A stretch of DNA of 64,000 bases. Origin: Flavobacterium sp. LHD-85. GTDB lineage: Bacteria; Bacteroidota; Bacteroidia; Flavobacteriales; Flavobacteriaceae. Numbering within the stretch: the stretch's first letter is position 1; each line of letters starts with the position of its first letter. Below, one piece after another: positions 45,113 through 53,740 of the stretch. Below the pieces are notes generated by a model. The model did not search any database. It saw only the letters and a list, made by a program, of their open reading frames with translations, and had not been told where the DNA came from. Both the position numbers and the translations under genes were made by a program. Where the stretch lies: positions 62,001-126,000 of the forward strand of contig NZ_JAVFVR010000001.1 in assembly GCF_030929595.1 (NCBI RefSeq), written 5' to 3'.

Positions 45113-45585
45113 ATAATTTAAATAAATTCCAATTTTTAAATTCCAAATTCCAATCTAAAATCAACAATCTAAAATATTAATATGGATATCCATTCACGAA
45201 AATTCAGGATTAAAATCCACAAGTCCTATCATAGGTCGGATATCCGTTATCCTTAGTTTTTTTTAATTAGAAAATGTGGCAATTTGCCAATGAGCCAATT
45301 TGAAAATGGGATAATTAAAATAAATTCCAATTTCGTCGGCTGATATTTTGCTCCGTTGGAGCTTTTATATTGGGGTTACTGTTTTTCTATAAATATTTTG
45401 CCTTTCCAAGGCTTTATTTTATCAGCTCCACAGGAGCTAAATATTTATAGAACCAATTAATCGTCAGTCACATTTAAGCCCCAGCGGGGCGACATAATTT
45501 AAAAAACAAAAAATTAATCTGTTGTTAATCTAACTAAAATACCTTAGCATCTTAGAACCTTAGCAACTTAGCAGCTTAAAAAAAA
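45113..45585. repeat. Intergenic mosaic of short repeats before hutU
   Basis: No gene is seen in these 473 bases. They contain AAATTCCAAATTCCAA-type words (45123-45153), TGGCAATTTGCCAATGAGCC (45277-45296), GCTCCGTTGGAGC (45350-45362), inverted arms TTCTATAAATATTT and AAATATTTATAGAA (45385-45398 and 45439-45452) enclosing AGCTCCACAGGAGCT, then CCCCAGCGGGGCGACAT (45479-45495), and a decamer-like CTTAGCAACTTAGCAGCTTA series (45541-45578) that ends just before the hutU ATG. Confidence 0.75.
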
Positions 45586-47562
45586 ATGACTTTCAAAGAA
45601 CAAATACAACAAGGAATACCATCTATATTACCTCCAAAGCAAGCATACGATCCAGCAATTAATCATGCTCCGAAACGAAAAGAAATTCTTTCGGCAGAAG
45701 AGAAAAAACTGGCTTTGAAAAATGCATTGCGTTATTTTGATCCAAAACATCATGCTGAACTAATCCCTGAGTTTTCAGAAGAATTAGAAACATACGGTCG
45801 TATTTATATGTATCGTCTTCGTCCAGATTATCGAATGTACGCAAGACCAATTGATGAATATCCAGGAAAATCATTGCAGGCAAAAGCTATTATGCACATG
45901 ATTCAGAACAATCTGGATTATGCTGTAGCGCAACATCCGCATGAATTGATTACGTATGGCGGAAACGGTGCTGTTTTCCAAAACTGGGCGCAATATTTAT
46001 TGACGATGCAATATTTGTCTGAAATGACAGATGAGCAGACTTTAACTATGTATTCTGGACATCCGATGGGATTATTCCCTTCTCATAAAGAAGCGCCAAG
46101 AGTTGTGGTTACCAACGGAATGGTAATCCCGAATTACTCAAAACCTGACGATTGGGAAAAAATGAATGCTTTGGGAGTTTCACAATACGGACAAATGACA
46201 GCGGGAAGTTATATGTACATTGGCCCACAGGGAATTGTACACGGAACAACAATTACAGTTTTAAACGGTTTTAGAAAAATAAAACAAGATCCTGAAGGAA
46301 GTTTATTTGTAACTTCTGGTCTTGGCGGAATGTCAGGCGCTCAACCAAAAGCAGGAAATATAGCAGGTTGTATTACAGTTTGTGCTGAGGTAAATCCGAA
46401 GATTACTAAAATTCGTCACGAGCAAGGTTGGATCAATGAAGTCGTTACTTCTACAGACGAATTGGTTGCCAGAGTAGCTTTGGCGAAAGCCAATAAAGAA
46501 ACGGTTTCGATCGCATATTTAGGAAATGTTGTCGATGTTTGGGAACGTTTTGATCAGGAAAACATCAAGATTGATTTAGGTTCAGATCAGACTTCGCTTC
46601 ATAATCCTTGGGCTGGAGGTTATTATCCGGTTGGGATTTCATTTGAAGAAGCAAATGATTTGATGGCAAATAATCCAGAATTATTCAAAGAAAAAGTTCA
46701 GGAAACTTTGCGTCGTCACGCAGATGCTATTAACAAACACACCGCAAAAGGAACTTACTTTTTTGATTATGGAAATGCCTTTTTATTAGAAGCTTCTCGC
46801 GCAGGTGCAGATGTAATGGCAGCAAATAATATCGATTTTAAATATCCTAGTTATGTTCAGGATATTATGGGACCAATGTGTTTTGATTACGGATTTGGCC
46901 CTTTCAGATGGGTTTGTACTTCTGGAAAACCTGAAGACTTATTAAAAACAGATGCCATTGCTTGTGAAGTTTTAGAGAAAATGGCAGAAACTGCTCCAAA
47001 TGAAATTCAGCAGCAAATGCAGGATAACATCAAATGGATTAAAGGTGCTCAAGAAAATAAACTGGTGGTAGGCTCGCAAGCCCGAATTCTTTATGCTGAT
47101 GCCGAAGGAAGAATTAAAATTGCAGAAGCATTCAATCAAGCAATTGCAAAAGGCGAAATTGGCGCTGTTGTTTTAGGACGCGATCATCATGATGTTTCAG
47201 GAACTGATTCTCCTTACAGAGAGACTTCAAACATCTATGACGGTTCTCGTTTTACAGCCGATATGGCGATTCATAATGTGATTGGAGACAGTTTTAGAGG
47301 AGCAACTTGGGTTTCTATCCATAATGGCGGTGGCGTTGGCTGGGGAGAGGTTATAAATGGCGGATTTGGTATGGTTCTTGATGGTTCTACTGAGGCTTCA
47401 AAGCGTTTAGCCTCAATGCTTTTCTGGGATGTTAACAACGGAATTTCGAGAAGAAGCTGGGCTAGAAATGAAGGTGCTGTTTTTGCTATAAAAAGAGCCA
47501 TGGAAGTTGAGCCATTATTAAAAGTAACTTTACCTAATCTAGTCGATGAAAGTTTGCTTTAA
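45586..47562 (+). CDS. hutU: Urocanate hydratase
   Basis: Urocanate hydratase converts urocanate to imidazolonepropionate in histidine breakdown, using tightly bound NAD. The 658-residue protein has the NAD-site motif SGLGGMSGAQPKAGNIAG and the active-site region GFGPFRWVCTSGKPEDL with the conserved Cys, and the C-terminal GGGVGWGEVINGGFGMVLDG. It is about 100 residues longer than the E. coli-type enzyme, as in the long bacterial form. No other hut gene is in the window. Its ATG follows the TTAG-rich repeat directly. Confidence 0.95.
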   Translation: MTFKEQIQQGIPSILPPKQAYDPAINHAPKRKEILSAEEKKLALKNALRYFDPKHHAELIPEFSEELETYGRIYMYRLRPDYRMYARPIDEYPGKSLQAKAIMHMIQNNLDYAVAQHPHELITYGGNGAVFQNWAQYLLTMQYLSEMTDEQTLTMYSGHPMGLFPSHKEAPRVVVTNGMVIPNYSKPDDWEKMNALGVSQYGQMTAGSYMYIGPQGIVHGTTITVLNGFRKIKQDPEGSLFVTSGLGGMSGAQPKAGNIAGCITVCAEVNPKITKIRHEQGWINEVVTSTDELVARVALAKANKETVSIAYLGNVVDVWERFDQENIKIDLGSDQTSLHNPWAGGYYPVGISFEEANDLMANNPELFKEKVQETLRRHADAINKHTAKGTYFFDYGNAFLLEASRAGADVMAANNIDFKYPSYVQDIMGPMCFDYGFGPFRWVCTSGKPEDLLKTDAIACEVLEKMAETAPNEIQQQMQDNIKWIKGAQENKLVVGSQARILYADAEGRIKIAEAFNQAIAKGEIGAVVLGRDHHDVSGTDSPYRETSNIYDGSRFTADMAIHNVIGDSFRGATWVSIHNGGGVGWGEVINGGFGMVLDGSTEASKRLASMLFWDVNNGISRRSWARNEGAVFAIKRAMEVEPLLKVTLPNLVDESLL

Positions 47563-47573
47563 AATAACGTAAT

Positions 47574-47630
47574 GTCATCCTGAGCGAAGTCGAAGGCTTA
47601 TAGAAACGAAAGGGCTTCGACTACGCTCAG
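47574..47630. repeat. REP-like palindrome after hutU
   Basis: GTCATCCTGAGCGAAGTCGAAG is followed after 21 bases by CTTCGACTACGCTCAG, its inverted partner with one mismatch. G+C is higher than nearby DNA. It could work as a hairpin terminator for hutU, though the T tract is missing. Confidence 0.7.
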
Positions 47631-47669
47631 CCTTGTAGATTAAAAAAAAGAACATTAATTTTTAGATAT

Positions 47670-48206
47670 ATGAAAACACTTAAGTTAATTCCGTTTTTGC
47701 TACTGCTGATACTTACTTCTTGCAGTACCGTGACCGTTTATTCTGATTATGACAAAACTGTCGATTTTACGCCTTATAAAACGTATGCCTATTTTAAGCC
47801 CGGAATTGACAAGGTTGAAATATCAGATTTAGATAAAAGAAGAATCTTACGCGCTATCGATGATCAAATGCAAGCTAAAGGCTTTACAAAAAGTGAAAAT
47901 CCTGACTTGCTGGTAAACATTTTTACCAAGTCAAGAGAGCAAGTAGATGTAAACCAATTTACCGCTGGCTGGGGTTATGGTTGGGGTTGGGGTTGGAATC
48001 CTTATATGATGTACGGAGGACAAACTACAGTTTCTACTTCTACGGAAGGCACTTTGTATATTGATTTAATCGATGCTAAAAAGAAAGAAATGATCTGGCA
48101 AGGTGAAGGAGTTGGAACTCTGACAAGAAACATTGATAAAAAAGATGAAAAAATTGCTGAATTCGTTGCTAAAATTTTAGCGCAATATCCGCCAGTTAAA
48201 AAATAG
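47670..48206 (+). CDS. DUF4136 lipoprotein
   Basis: The 178-residue protein has a lipoprotein signal (LLLLILTSC) and the DUF4136 pattern: YSDYDKTVDFTPYKTYAYF, ILRAIDDQMQAKGFTKSENPDLLVN and LYIDLIDAKKKEMIWQGEG. A Gly/Trp-rich stretch (GWGYGWGWGWNPYMMYGG) lies in the middle. The function of the family is unknown; it is an envelope lipoprotein. It lies behind the REP-like palindrome. Confidence 0.85.
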   Translation: MKTLKLIPFLLLLILTSCSTVTVYSDYDKTVDFTPYKTYAYFKPGIDKVEISDLDKRRILRAIDDQMQAKGFTKSENPDLLVNIFTKSREQVDVNQFTAGWGYGWGWGWNPYMMYGGQTTVSTSTEGTLYIDLIDAKKKEMIWQGEGVGTLTRNIDKKDEKIAEFVAKILAQYPPVKK

Positions 48207-48238
48207 TTTTCAGTCGCCGTTGGCAGTTTTCAGTTTTT
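48205..48238. repeat. GTTTTCAGTCGC-type repeat copy
   Basis: AGTTTTCAGTCGCCGTTGGC and GCAGTTTTCAGTTTT follow the DUF4136 stop directly; related copies are at 37861-37985 and 42652-42690. Confidence 0.6.
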
Positions 48239-48254
48239 GTAAAACTTTAAATAG

Positions 48255-48287
48255 TTGCGAACTTTTCAGAAATAATTAATACATTTG
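48255..48287 (+). promoter_or_regulatory. Promoter of the ilvA leader
   Basis: TTG (48255-48257), 22 bases and TACATTTG (48280-48287) match the consensus. Transcription should start near 48294, 14 bases before the leader peptide ATG. Confidence 0.75.
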
Positions 48288-48307
48288 CGCTTCAATCAGT
48301 AAAGAAA

Positions 48308-48367
48308 ATGACAAACTTTAACAACATTATTATCGCTATTATTAGCATTATTGCAATTCAGCAATAA
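48308..48367 (+). CDS. Isoleucine-rich leader peptide of ilvA
   Basis: A 19-codon frame reads MTNFNNIIIAIISIIAIQQ and contains eight Ile codons (seven ATT, one ATC) and no Val or Leu. It starts about 14 bases after the predicted transcription start and stops at a TAA inside a perfect hairpin (CATTATTGC/GCAATAATG, 48346-48369). A terminator lies 42 bases after the stop, before ilvA. This is the layout of a ribosome-mediated attenuator in which scarcity of charged tRNA-Ile stalls the ribosome. It is too short for standard gene finders. Confidence 0.82.
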   Translation: MTNFNNIIIAIISIIAIQQ

Positions 48368-48436
48368 TGGCGAGGTGCTATATAAGTTTGTAAAATATAA
48401 TTTATAGAAACCTCCCAATTGGGAGGTTTTTTATTT
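48346..48436 (+). promoter_or_regulatory. Transcription attenuator of ilvA
   Basis: The pause hairpin CATTATTGC-AATTCA-GCAATAATG (48346-48369) overlaps the leader stop. The terminator AACCTCCC-AATT-GGGAGGTT (48409-48428) is followed by TTTTTTATTTT. GAGGT (48372-48376) can pair with ACCTC (48410-48414) as part of an antiterminator; by eye that pairing is short, so its strength needs folding calculations. Confidence 0.78.
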
Positions 48437-48454
48437 TAAAAACGATTTTAAATC

Positions 48455-48533
48455 GCCACGAATTACACAAATTAACAAGAATTGTTTTTTTTCTAAAACA
48501 ATAAAATTAGTGTCAATTCGTGTAATTCGTGGC
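48455..48533. repeat. GCCACGAATT inverted-repeat element (copy A)
   Basis: The left arm GCCACGAATTACACAAATT (from 48455) is the inverse of AATTCGTGTAATTCGTGGC (ending at 48533), with one mismatch in 19. An inner hairpin ATTGTTTT/AAAACAAT lies at 48481-48502. The element occupies the space between the attenuator and the ilvA ATG, so it is part of the ilvA mRNA leader. Confidence 0.8.
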
Positions 48534-48548
48534 AAAACAAAAAACATC

Positions 48549-49793
48549 ATGAGTTTATTTAACGAAGTACTTAATGCTCAAAAGCATCTCGAAAATGTAG
48601 TTGCTGCAACGCCTTTAACGCAAAATTTGAATCTTTCAGACGAATTTGAATCGACTATTTTACTAAAAAGAGAAGACTTGCAAATTGTCCGTTCCTATAA
48701 AATTAGAGGCGCTTATAATAAGATTTCTTCGTTAAGCGAAAAAGAAAAAGCAAACGGAACTGTATGTGCCAGTGCAGGAAATCATGCTCAAGGAGTTGCC
48801 TATTCTTGCAATCTTTTAAAGATTCATGGTAAAATTTACATGCCAAAAACCACTCCAAAACAAAAAGTAAAACAAGTTCAATTATTTGGAAAATCGTTTG
48901 TTGAAATTGTTTTAACGGGAGATACTTTTGATGATGCTTATGCATCGGCAACTGCTGATGCCATCAAAAATCATAAAACTTTTATTCATCCTTTTGATGA
49001 TGAAAAAGTAATCGCTGGTCAAGGAACCGTAGGATTAGAAATCTTAGAAAGTTTTAAAGAACCAATCGATTATGTTTTTGTTCCTATTGGCGGCGGCGGA
49101 CTAGCTTCAGGATTGTCTGAAGTTTTCAAACATTTAAGTCCGCATACAAAAATAATTGGTGTTGAACCCAAAGGTGCTCCTTCGATGAAAACTTCAATTG
49201 AAGAAAATAAAAATACACCATTAAAAACTATAGACAAATTTGTAGATGGAGCTGCGGTTAAACAAGTTGGCGACAAGACTTTTGAAATCTGCCGATATAA
49301 TTTAGAAGATATAGTTCTGGTACCCGAAGGAAAAGTCTGCACCACAATTTTAAGGCTGTATAATGAAGAAGCAATGGTGGTTGAACCTGCTGGCGCTTTG
49401 ACAATTGCTGCTTTGGATTTTTATAAAGATAAAATTAAAGGCAAAAATGTAGTTTGTATTGTAAGCGGCAGCAATAATGATATCGAAAGAACAGCCGAAA
49501 TAAAAGAACGTTCTTTACTCTATGAAGGCTTGATGCACTATTTTATGATTCAGTTTCCGCAGCGTCCGGGAGCTTTAAAAGAATTTGTCAATAATATTTT
49601 AGGTCCAGATGATGATATTACATACTTTCAGTTTGCGAAGAAAAACAGCCGTGAAGTAGGTTCTGTTGTGGTTGGTTTAGAATTGAAAAACAAAAATGAT
49701 ATTATGCCAATTAAATTGAAAATGACCGAAAATGGTTTTGAGTTTCAATATCTGAATGACAATCAGGATTTGTTTACGCAATTGATCGGATAA
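48549..49793 (+). CDS. ilvA: Threonine dehydratase, biosynthetic
   Basis: IlvA deaminates threonine to 2-oxobutanoate, the committed step to isoleucine. The 414-residue protein has the PLP lysine Lys51 (RSYKIRGAYNKI), SAGNHAQGVAYS and the glycine loop PIGGGGLASGLSE, then a single short ACT-like regulatory domain (about 325-414: MIQFPQRPGALKEFVNNIL) as in the 415-420-residue class. Feedback inhibition by isoleucine is expected. I use the ATG at 48549 because the in-frame upstream start at 48510 lies inside the inverted-repeat element. The gene stands alone behind an isoleucine leader. Confidence 0.95.
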   Translation: MSLFNEVLNAQKHLENVVAATPLTQNLNLSDEFESTILLKREDLQIVRSYKIRGAYNKISSLSEKEKANGTVCASAGNHAQGVAYSCNLLKIHGKIYMPKTTPKQKVKQVQLFGKSFVEIVLTGDTFDDAYASATADAIKNHKTFIHPFDDEKVIAGQGTVGLEILESFKEPIDYVFVPIGGGGLASGLSEVFKHLSPHTKIIGVEPKGAPSMKTSIEENKNTPLKTIDKFVDGAAVKQVGDKTFEICRYNLEDIVLVPEGKVCTTILRLYNEEAMVVEPAGALTIAALDFYKDKIKGKNVVCIVSGSNNDIERTAEIKERSLLYEGLMHYFMIQFPQRPGALKEFVNNILGPDDDITYFQFAKKNSREVGSVVVGLELKNKNDIMPIKLKMTENGFEFQYLNDNQDLFTQLIG

Positions 49794-49802
49794 AATAAAA
49801 AA

Positions 49803-49833
49803 CAAAGGCTGTCAGATGGGATGACAGCCTTTT
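49803..49833 (+). terminator. Terminator after ilvA
   Basis: AAGGCTGTCA pairs with TGACAGCCTT around GATGGGA, followed by TT and C; the stem is 10 base pairs. Confidence 0.8.
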
Positions 49834-49875
49834 CACATTCAATACAAATTACTAATTGAATTGTGTGGATTGTAA

Positions 49876-52293
49876 TTATTGCTTCAAGATTTTTTTCGAA
49901 TAAGAACCTTTACTATCATTAACTTTTACAATGTACACGCCTTTTGGCAATCGAGAAATTTCTACTTCAGCTTGATTTCCTTTTACAAATTTTACGTTTT
50001 TCTTTAAAACTGGCTGTCCAGTAATATTGAAAATCTGTACTTCTGCATCTCCTTCATGATTAGTATCAATTTTTAAAGAATCATCTGCTTCATTTACAAA
50101 AATGGTCATTTCATTTGAACTTGTATTTTCAGCTACAGACGTTTGCGTAGCTAAAGCACTTTTTGCAGCAGAAGATTCTACTTGCACCAATTGCCACTGC
50201 TGATTTAAACCTCCTGTATAAGCCCAAACCTGAATATTGGCACCATTGGCTGTAGAAACATTTTCAACATCAAGCGATTTGCCACTATTTACGTTTATAA
50301 TTTTGTAATATCCTGTGCCAAGACTTGTTACCGTCCACTTAAATTCATTAGAAGATGAGAACGTTTTTTGTTGTACTTTCAGTCCATCAGCTGTTCCGTT
50401 ATTTTCAACAGCCAAATACATTCCTGTCGATTTTACAATAATGTAATAATTCCCGCTTCCGTCAGAAACAAACTTCCATCTTTGGTTGCTTCCTCCTCCA
50501 TTTGTAATATCATATTGCTGAATTCTGCTTCCGCTTGTTGTTGCATTATCGGCAACATCCAAACCTTTATTACTGTTTCTTGAAATAATGTTATAATATC
50601 CCGGAAATCCTGTTGAACCAGCTGTTACAGTAATTGCGCTAGTTGCTGTTTTTGCACCATCCACTGTAGTTGCTGTAATAGTGGCATTTCCTGCAGCAAT
50701 TGCCGAAACCAATCCGTTTGAGTTTACTGTAGCCACAGAAGTATTGCTTGAACTCCAGTTTACCGCTGTATTTGTAGCATTATTAGGAGAAACCGTCGCT
50801 GTCAATTGCTGTGACTGACCAGCTGTTATTGTTGCCGAAGTCGGGCTTACGCTAACTCCCGTAACCGCAACCGGATTTGATGTTCCCCAAGTAAAAGTAA
50901 CTGCAGAGGATGCCGGAACTGCATAATTAAATGCAGATGATCCAGAAACTACTTTTATGGTGTTTGATGATCCTCCCGAATTATAAATTACAAGTGCTGT
51001 TGAGCCATCAGGATTTTTAAATCCAACTGAAGAAATAGTACCGCTAGAACTTGAAGCACTAATTCTTACTGCGCCCGGTTTCACATATTTAGAAATCTGA
51101 CCAATAATGTAATAGGCTACATTTTTAGTATAACTTGTACTATTATTAACTGTAATAGCGCCTAAACAAGTAGTGCAACCTCCAGGAGTGCGAGGACCAA
51201 AACTAGGGTTGTTAGCAGCATTCCATTCTAAAACCGTTTTAGACCAGTTATTTGTACTTCCAATGACAACATTTTGCATGTGCCAACCAAAATCTCCGCT
51301 AAAGCTTCCACCAGAACCCGTGTATTGTTCTGTAAAATAAACGTTTTTATTGGTTTGAGTTTTTACCGTTGACATCGCTGAAATATTCCCTAAATACAAG
51401 TGAAATGCCGCACCGTCAACATAAGAGCTATTATTTAAAACATCAATCGGATAAGCTGTATTGTCGCAATTGTGGTCAAAAGCAATAATTTTGATGTTTC
51501 CGTAACCCGCAGCAGCCATTTGAGGTCCAAGCTGCTGGTTGATAAAATTCTTTTGCTCTGTAGAATTCATCAGCATACTTGGTTCATTGTGTGGATTTTC
51601 TGGTTCATTTTGCGGCGTAATTCCCCAAATATTAATACCTTGTGCTTTCATAGCATCAAAATATTTTACGAAATATTTCGCATACGCTGCATAATATTGC
51701 GTTTGCAGCGAACCTCCAATCCAAGAACCATTGGTTTTCATCCATCTTGGAGCGGACCAAGGTGTTGCCAAGATTTTGATGTTGGGATTAATCAGTAAGA
51801 TTTTCTTAATGATTGGAACTAAATAAGTTAAATCAGGTCCGTTCAAGCTGAAATTGTTCATGTTGGTGTCGCCCGAAGTTTCATTATAACTGTAAGACGA
51901 GCTGCTTAAATCTGAAGCTGCAATACTAATACGAACAACGCTTGCATTTAATCCTGTTGTCGGATTGTATAAATCATTCAACAATTGGTTTTGCTGTGTC
52001 GCTGCCATTCCAGAAATAACTTCACAGCTTCCTTCTGTAAGAGTATAACCGAATCCGTCCATAGTTTGATAGGTCGTTCCTGCATTTACTGTTACAGTAG
52101 AAGGGTTTGTACCTGAGTTGGTTCCGAAACTTACAGTTGCCTGCTGCTGTAATAATTTAGTTTGATCTCCTGTGGTCATCCAAGGAGTTACCGTCTGAGC
52201 ATTTAAGCTGTTCATGAATAGAAGCGTACTGCAACATAATAGTTTCAACGCTTTACTTACCCGAATTGTAGGTGTTTGAGTAGTTTTGTGCAT
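49876..52293 (-). CDS. Secreted GH30 glycoside hydrolase with Ig-like, ricin-type lectin and T9SS domains
   Basis: The 805-residue protein has a signal peptide (ending SLNAQ, about 33), a GH30 (alpha/beta)8 domain to about 465 with the acid/base Glu230 (GITPQNEPENP) and nucleophile Glu322 (VYFTEQYTGSGG), a bacterial Ig-like (BIG2) domain (about 475-560), a ricin-type lectin domain (about 570-705, repeated NQRWKF and NQQWQL), and a type IX secretion tail (about 735-805, ISRLPKGVYIVKVNDSKGSYSKKILKQ). GH30 includes glucosylceramidases and beta-1,6-glucanases; the exact substrate is not readable. It is a single gene. Confidence 0.92.
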   Translation of the reverse strand: MHKTTQTPTIRVSKALKLLCCSTLLFMNSLNAQTVTPWMTTGDQTKLLQQQATVSFGTNSGTNPSTVTVNAGTTYQTMDGFGYTLTEGSCEVISGMAATQQNQLLNDLYNPTTGLNASVVRISIAASDLSSSSYSYNETSGDTNMNNFSLNGPDLTYLVPIIKKILLINPNIKILATPWSAPRWMKTNGSWIGGSLQTQYYAAYAKYFVKYFDAMKAQGINIWGITPQNEPENPHNEPSMLMNSTEQKNFINQQLGPQMAAAGYGNIKIIAFDHNCDNTAYPIDVLNNSSYVDGAAFHLYLGNISAMSTVKTQTNKNVYFTEQYTGSGGSFSGDFGWHMQNVVIGSTNNWSKTVLEWNAANNPSFGPRTPGGCTTCLGAITVNNSTSYTKNVAYYIIGQISKYVKPGAVRISASSSSGTISSVGFKNPDGSTALVIYNSGGSSNTIKVVSGSSAFNYAVPASSAVTFTWGTSNPVAVTGVSVSPTSATITAGQSQQLTATVSPNNATNTAVNWSSSNTSVATVNSNGLVSAIAAGNATITATTVDGAKTATSAITVTAGSTGFPGYYNIISRNSNKGLDVADNATTSGSRIQQYDITNGGGSNQRWKFVSDGSGNYYIIVKSTGMYLAVENNGTADGLKVQQKTFSSSNEFKWTVTSLGTGYYKIINVNSGKSLDVENVSTANGANIQVWAYTGGLNQQWQLVQVESSAAKSALATQTSVAENTSSNEMTIFVNEADDSLKIDTNHEGDAEVQIFNITGQPVLKKNVKFVKGNQAEVEISRLPKGVYIVKVNDSKGSYSKKILKQ

Positions 52294-52669
52294 TCTTTTG
52301 TGGTTTTGGTTTGATAATTAGTTTTTTCTTATTTATTCAGTTTTATTTTACTAAAACAGCACAATATTATGAGTATTTTTACAATATTCTTATTTTTTTT
52401 ACTTTACAAATACACATCAAATTAAAAAAAACGATATAACAAAAACCAATCTTATTGTTTTTTAAAACACTGAAAAACAATATTTTAAAAAATTAAAAAT
52501 CATAAAAAACTTACCTATTAAAATCGAAATAACTTATCATAAAATAAAAAATCTATACAATTCCTTACAAAATGCGATTTTACCTAGCAATTAAAGGGCT
52601 TATGACAATTATCAGGAAGGTAAAAGAAAGATATATTGTATTTTTGCATTTTACTTAAAATACTACAAA
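52294..52669. other. AT-rich divergent intergenic region
   Basis: About 375 bases between the GH30 gene and the truncated haemoglobin gene. Apart from the -7 element at 52639-52646 I see no gene, strong hairpin or recognisable operator. Confidence 0.6.
52639..52646 (+). promoter_or_regulatory. -7 element of the truncated haemoglobin gene
   Basis: TATTTTTG matches TAnnTTTG, 23 bases before the ATG. The -33 element is unclear. Confidence 0.55.
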
Positions 52670-53080
52670 ATGACAGCTTTAAAAGATATTTCGACAATAG
52701 AAGACATTCAGCAAATGGTTAACAGCTTTTATGCAAATGTTAGAAAGGACGATTTAATTGGGCCGATATTTAATGATAAATTACAAGATCGCTGGGAACC
52801 GCATCTGCAAAAAATGTACAATTTCTGGCAAACCATTTTATTTGATGTTCGCGCTTATTCTGGAACACCTTTCCCTCCGCATAAACAATTACCGGTTGAT
52901 AAAACTCACTTTGACCGCTGGATTGCCATTTTTAATTCGACAATCGATTCGCAATTTGCTGGTCCAATAACAGAAGAAGCCAAAATGCGTGCTACCAATA
53001 TGGCTTTTATGTTCAGCCATAAAATTGAATATTTTAGGAATGCTGAGAATGAGATGAAAAATGGCATCAAAAAATCTTAA
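52670..53080 (+). CDS. Group III truncated haemoglobin
   Basis: The 136-residue globin contains IQQMVNSFYANVRKDDLIGPIF, YNFWQTILFDVRAYSGTPFPPH and HFDRWIAIFNSTID, which match the 2-on-2 globin group III pattern, including the haem-pocket PxPPH...HFxRW region. These proteins bind oxygen or NO; the role in this organism is not known. A small exported protein gene follows 76 bases downstream. Confidence 0.88.
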   Translation: MTALKDISTIEDIQQMVNSFYANVRKDDLIGPIFNDKLQDRWEPHLQKMYNFWQTILFDVRAYSGTPFPPHKQLPVDKTHFDRWIAIFNSTIDSQFAGPITEEAKMRATNMAFMFSHKIEYFRNAENEMKNGIKKS

Positions 53081-53156
53081 AAAATTTCTTTCAATTAAAA
53101 AGTAGAATTTTATATTTGATTAAATGAATTAAACCCAAATCTATATTCTTTTATTT

Positions 53157-53603
53157 ATGAAAAAAGTAATTTTCTTTATTGCAATCTGTTTCTCATTTTT
53201 AAATCAATCAGCAGCACAATCTCAAACTTCAGCTTCTAATCTATATAAAGGAACTGTTGATGGTAAAACTCCTATAACAGTTTACATTAAAACAGAAGAA
53301 AATCCTTGTACAGCCGATTTAATGTATACTTCTATGTATCGCTACAATAAATCTAACAATTGGATTCAGCTGAATGTTACTCAGGGCAAAAAGAAAGAAA
53401 ATGAATTTGTGTTAGTTGAACAAGGATTTAGTGGTGTTTTAATTTTGCAGAAAAACGGAAGTACATTTACAGGTTTATGGATTAGTCCAGACACTAAAAA
53501 ACAGTTAAAAGTGGATCTCAAAGAAGCTACGATGACTAAAAAAGAACTTGAAAACTTCGAAAAAACAATGGAGAAAGTGAATTATGAAAATAATGACTGC
53601 TAA
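53157..53603 (+). CDS. Small exported protein of unknown function
   Basis: The 148-residue protein has a signal peptide (MKKVIFFIAICFSFLNQSAAQ) and a beta-rich body (LYKGTVDGKTPITVYIKTEE...FSGVLILQKNGSTFTGLW) with two cysteines (Cys58-region and the C-terminal Cys) that may form a disulfide. No family was recognised. It may share the haemoglobin transcript. Confidence 0.65.
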   Translation: MKKVIFFIAICFSFLNQSAAQSQTSASNLYKGTVDGKTPITVYIKTEENPCTADLMYTSMYRYNKSNNWIQLNVTQGKKKENEFVLVEQGFSGVLILQKNGSTFTGLWISPDTKKQLKVDLKEATMTKKELENFEKTMEKVNYENNDC

Positions 53604-53740
53604 AATTCTATTTATTTCAGCTTTGTAAAAATCTACAAAAATGCAATAAAAGTCAATTTCGAATAAAAATTTTGTGATGGATGATAAAAAATCGAGTCGT
53701 AAATTCGTAATTTTACATTTTAATCTACAACGTTTTCGAA

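Noticed and set aside
48510..48548. Upstream in-frame start of ilvA
   Set aside because: It lies inside the inverted-repeat element; the ATG at 48549 gives the usual N-terminus MSLFNEVLNAQ.
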